From Litorimonas sp947503715 (GTDB taxonomy: Bacteria; Pseudomonadota; Alphaproteobacteria; Caulobacterales; Maricaulaceae), in contig NZ_CP189850.1 of the NCBI RefSeq assembly GCF_050271975.1, positions 1,302,001 through 1,366,000 on the forward strand: DNA of 64,000 nucleotides. Direction: 5' to 3'. Positions 62,488-64,000 of the stretch are shown here, piece after piece (the stretch's first letter is position 1; each line of letters opens with the position of its first letter). Under the pieces are notes generated by a model, which saw only the letters and a list, made by a program, of their open reading frames with translations, searched no databases and was not told the origin of the DNA. The position numbers and the translations under genes were made by a program.

Positions 62488-64000
62488 TTAAACAATTGAG
62501 ACGTATGCATAACTATCGAAGGATTTTGCGCGTTTTAGCCTCCCGTTCAACTTTTTAACATCCTCAAATGCATTACCACTTAATCTATGATATGCATCAT
62601 ACTTTAACCAGCCGAAGCCTTGATCTAAGTCCAGATGTATATGTTTTCCACCCGAAAGCGTTAGATGCATCCGCCTATAATGAGGCACATCTTTGAGTGA
62701 GATATTAGTATTAAGGCCTTTATGGGCGGAATATGTTTTAACAAAACTCTGCATCGTAGCTGCGTCTCTGAAATTGTGGAACACGGCCTTCGGGTTACCA
62801 AATTGATTATGCGGTATACGCGTTTGAACTTGAAGATTAGCCTTGGGAGCTAGCTGCTCTACGGTATCCAGTAAAAGCCGCCATGTTAATGGGGAGCACA
62901 TAAAAGCGTCGGTATAGTGCACGTCTTGGATGCTATCTATATCTGCTCCCAATTGCATAGCTGCTTGCTTTACCCTTGAGGCAAAAGCTTTCCCAAATTC
63001 TGAAATTGCGACATCCAATCCGCTATCTAAATCTATTCGTTGAGCACCCGATAATGGCTTCAAGGAAGATGTTGGAATGCTCTCATAGTTGCCGCTCTGA
63101 TTATTATTTTTTCCTGATACGACTATCGATTCCTCAGTAATGCCCCAGTGAGCGCCGGGAAGCTTAATCGACTTATCACGGGATGCCCAAGCATCGTTGC
63201 CAAGTGATGCAAAAACAGCACTTGACGGCGCGTCACCTAAGGCAAGCTTTACGCCAGTTCTATTGAGGTAATCACGTGCGTACATGATTTGGGGACTCGT
63301 CCAGTTCTCATAGAATTTTCGGGGAATGACTAATGTTACTTCTTGTTTTTTCTGACGGGTCCATTCTGGCAATTCTTCATTTAAAATCCAATTTTCAAGC
63401 ATGGTTGGATCAATCAAATCAAAATAGAAATAAGCGGGAATGGATTTGTCACTACTTCTGCGCATCTTTGCTAAAATGTCTCCCCGCAAATCTCCTACTC
63501 TGCGAGCATCTTGGAGCAATTTCGCGTCTTCAGACACTAAATCATCGCTGCATCTTAGATGCTGGCGGGCAAAAGTTAGGGCAGCACGCCTATCTAGGCT
63601 GGTTACCCCTCCAGCCGGAGCATCCCCTGTCAATACACAAGACGAGCATCCTCGTTCACAATCCATTTCGCAGTCGAGGACCTCGATTGCGCGATCGATT
63701 AAGGAACCAAATTCATTTACCGCATCAGATACGTATCCCGCGCCGCCAGCCGCTTTATCAAAAAGTCCAATGACAAAAGTTTTGCGACCAAGTGAATTGC
63801 GGGCAGTCTTGAGGCCAAAACCAATCTCTTGGGGATCGATACTTAGTCGAAATGCAAGCAATTCTCGGATTGCAATTGCTAAGGCATGGGCAACGGCTGG
63901 ATGATTAATAACTTCATTGGGTTGCAGTTCAAAAACATCTGTTTGAATTTGATGTCCTAGGTCGATTTTTGGAACTATAGCATAGTCTTTAGAGTTTCCC
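62488..64000 (-). CDS. DUF1998-domain protein, C-terminal part (5' end beyond the window)
   Basis: At least 504 residues are visible, open to the right edge; internal TTG/ATG codons are not the true start. The opening region has LGHQIQTDVFEL, AIAIRELLAFRLSIDPQEIG and LFDKAAGGAGYVSDAV, then a four-Cys cluster LDCEMDCERGCSSCVL: the DUF1998 domain that closes helicases of the YprA/DrmB/DpdJ/DruE kind. About 330 further residues follow with no motif I recognise (YFYFDLIDPTMLENWI, LHLDLDQGFGWLKYDAYHRL). Such proteins often belong to anti-phage systems, and the surroundings are mobile. The system cannot be named without the upstream sequence. Confidence 0.8.
   Translation of the reverse strand, partial: GNSKDYAIVPKIDLGHQIQTDVFELQPNEVINHPAVAHALAIAIRELLAFRLSIDPQEIGFGLKTARNSLGRKTFVIGLFDKAAGGAGYVSDAVNEFGSLIDRAIEVLDCEMDCERGCSSCVLTGDAPAGGVTSLDRRAALTFARQHLRCSDDLVSEDAKLLQDARRVGDLRGDILAKMRRSSDKSIPAYFYFDLIDPTMLENWILNEELPEWTRQKKQEVTLVIPRKFYENWTSPQIMYARDYLNRTGVKLALGDAPSSAVFASLGNDAWASRDKSIKLPGAHWGITEESIVVSGKNNNQSGNYESIPTSSLKPLSGAQRIDLDSGLDVAISEFGKAFASRVKQAAMQLGADIDSIQDVHYTDAFMCSPLTWRLLLDTVEQLAPKANLQVQTRIPHNQFGNPKAVFHNFRDAATMQSFVKTYSAHKGLNTNISLKDVPHYRRMHLTLSGGKHIHLDLDQGFGWLKYDAYHRLSGNAFEDVKKLNGRLKRAKSFDSYAYVSIV

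Overview
The window looks like chromosomal DNA of a marine, stalked-bacterium-like alphaproteobacterium. Hyphomonadaceae/Maricaulales is my guess from the TonB receptor plus LacI pairing, the protein flavour, the VirD2/DUF3363-type relaxase remnant and the moderate GC. No rRNA or tRNA is present to fix the taxonomy. The left half is orderly host metabolism and secretion; the right half, from about 33 kb, is accessory DNA punctuated by three decayed copies of one IS6-family insertion sequence.

Layout. 1-3.6 kb: a LacI-type regulator (cut by the left edge) and a TonB-dependent receptor behind a large inverted-repeat operator. 4.2-18.3 kb: an ECF sigma factor, its membrane anti-sigma factor, an outer-membrane barrel, an S8-protease lipoprotein, a giant RTX protein carrying CHRD and spondin-N-like domains, and a type I secretion system (ABC, HlyD, TolC). 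Four transcription units here share a promoter of the form TGAACCYT-N14-CGACN (GAAC-N17-CGAC), which I read as the ECF regulon. 19.3-32.9 kb: an HhH/DUF2934-like protein and a complete glycogen cluster, glgP-glgB on the minus strand and glgC-glgA-glgX/malQ-pgm on the plus strand. The debranching enzyme and 4-alpha-glucanotransferase are fused into one 1282-residue protein.

33-38.5 kb: IS copy 1 cuts a relaxase gene; next come a HEAT-like hypothetical protein, a small gene and a tyrosine integrase with att-like repeats beyond it. 38.8-46.3 kb: an Rhs/YD-repeat protein with a Sec signal peptide, followed by two promoterless-looking core/C-terminal-tip cassettes. Each of the three tips is followed by a different small membrane protein, a candidate immunity gene. 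IS copy 2 ends this locus. 47.2-60.9 kb: a stress and detoxification block (TDT transporter, ZIP transporter, GST, hydrolase-OsmC fusion, thiolase, DUF417/RclC-like protein, uracil-DNA glycosylase, MAPEG, AraC and TetR regulators, LCAT-like lipase, Lpd-like flavoprotein, glutaredoxin, SPW-like protein). A palindrome, TGACCAAATGGTCA and variants, lies upstream of tetR, the DUF417 gene and the SPW-glutaredoxin-Lpd operon, suggesting one TetR regulon. IS copy 3 (61.0-61.8 kb) truncates an integrase remnant. The right edge holds the C-terminal part of a DUF1998 protein of the kind found in helicase-based defence systems.

The most interesting items are the ECF-linked RTX protein with chordin-like and spondin-like domains and its dedicated exporter, the Rhs orphan-tip array with membrane immunity candidates, and the TetR regulon with paired operators 71-73 bp apart.
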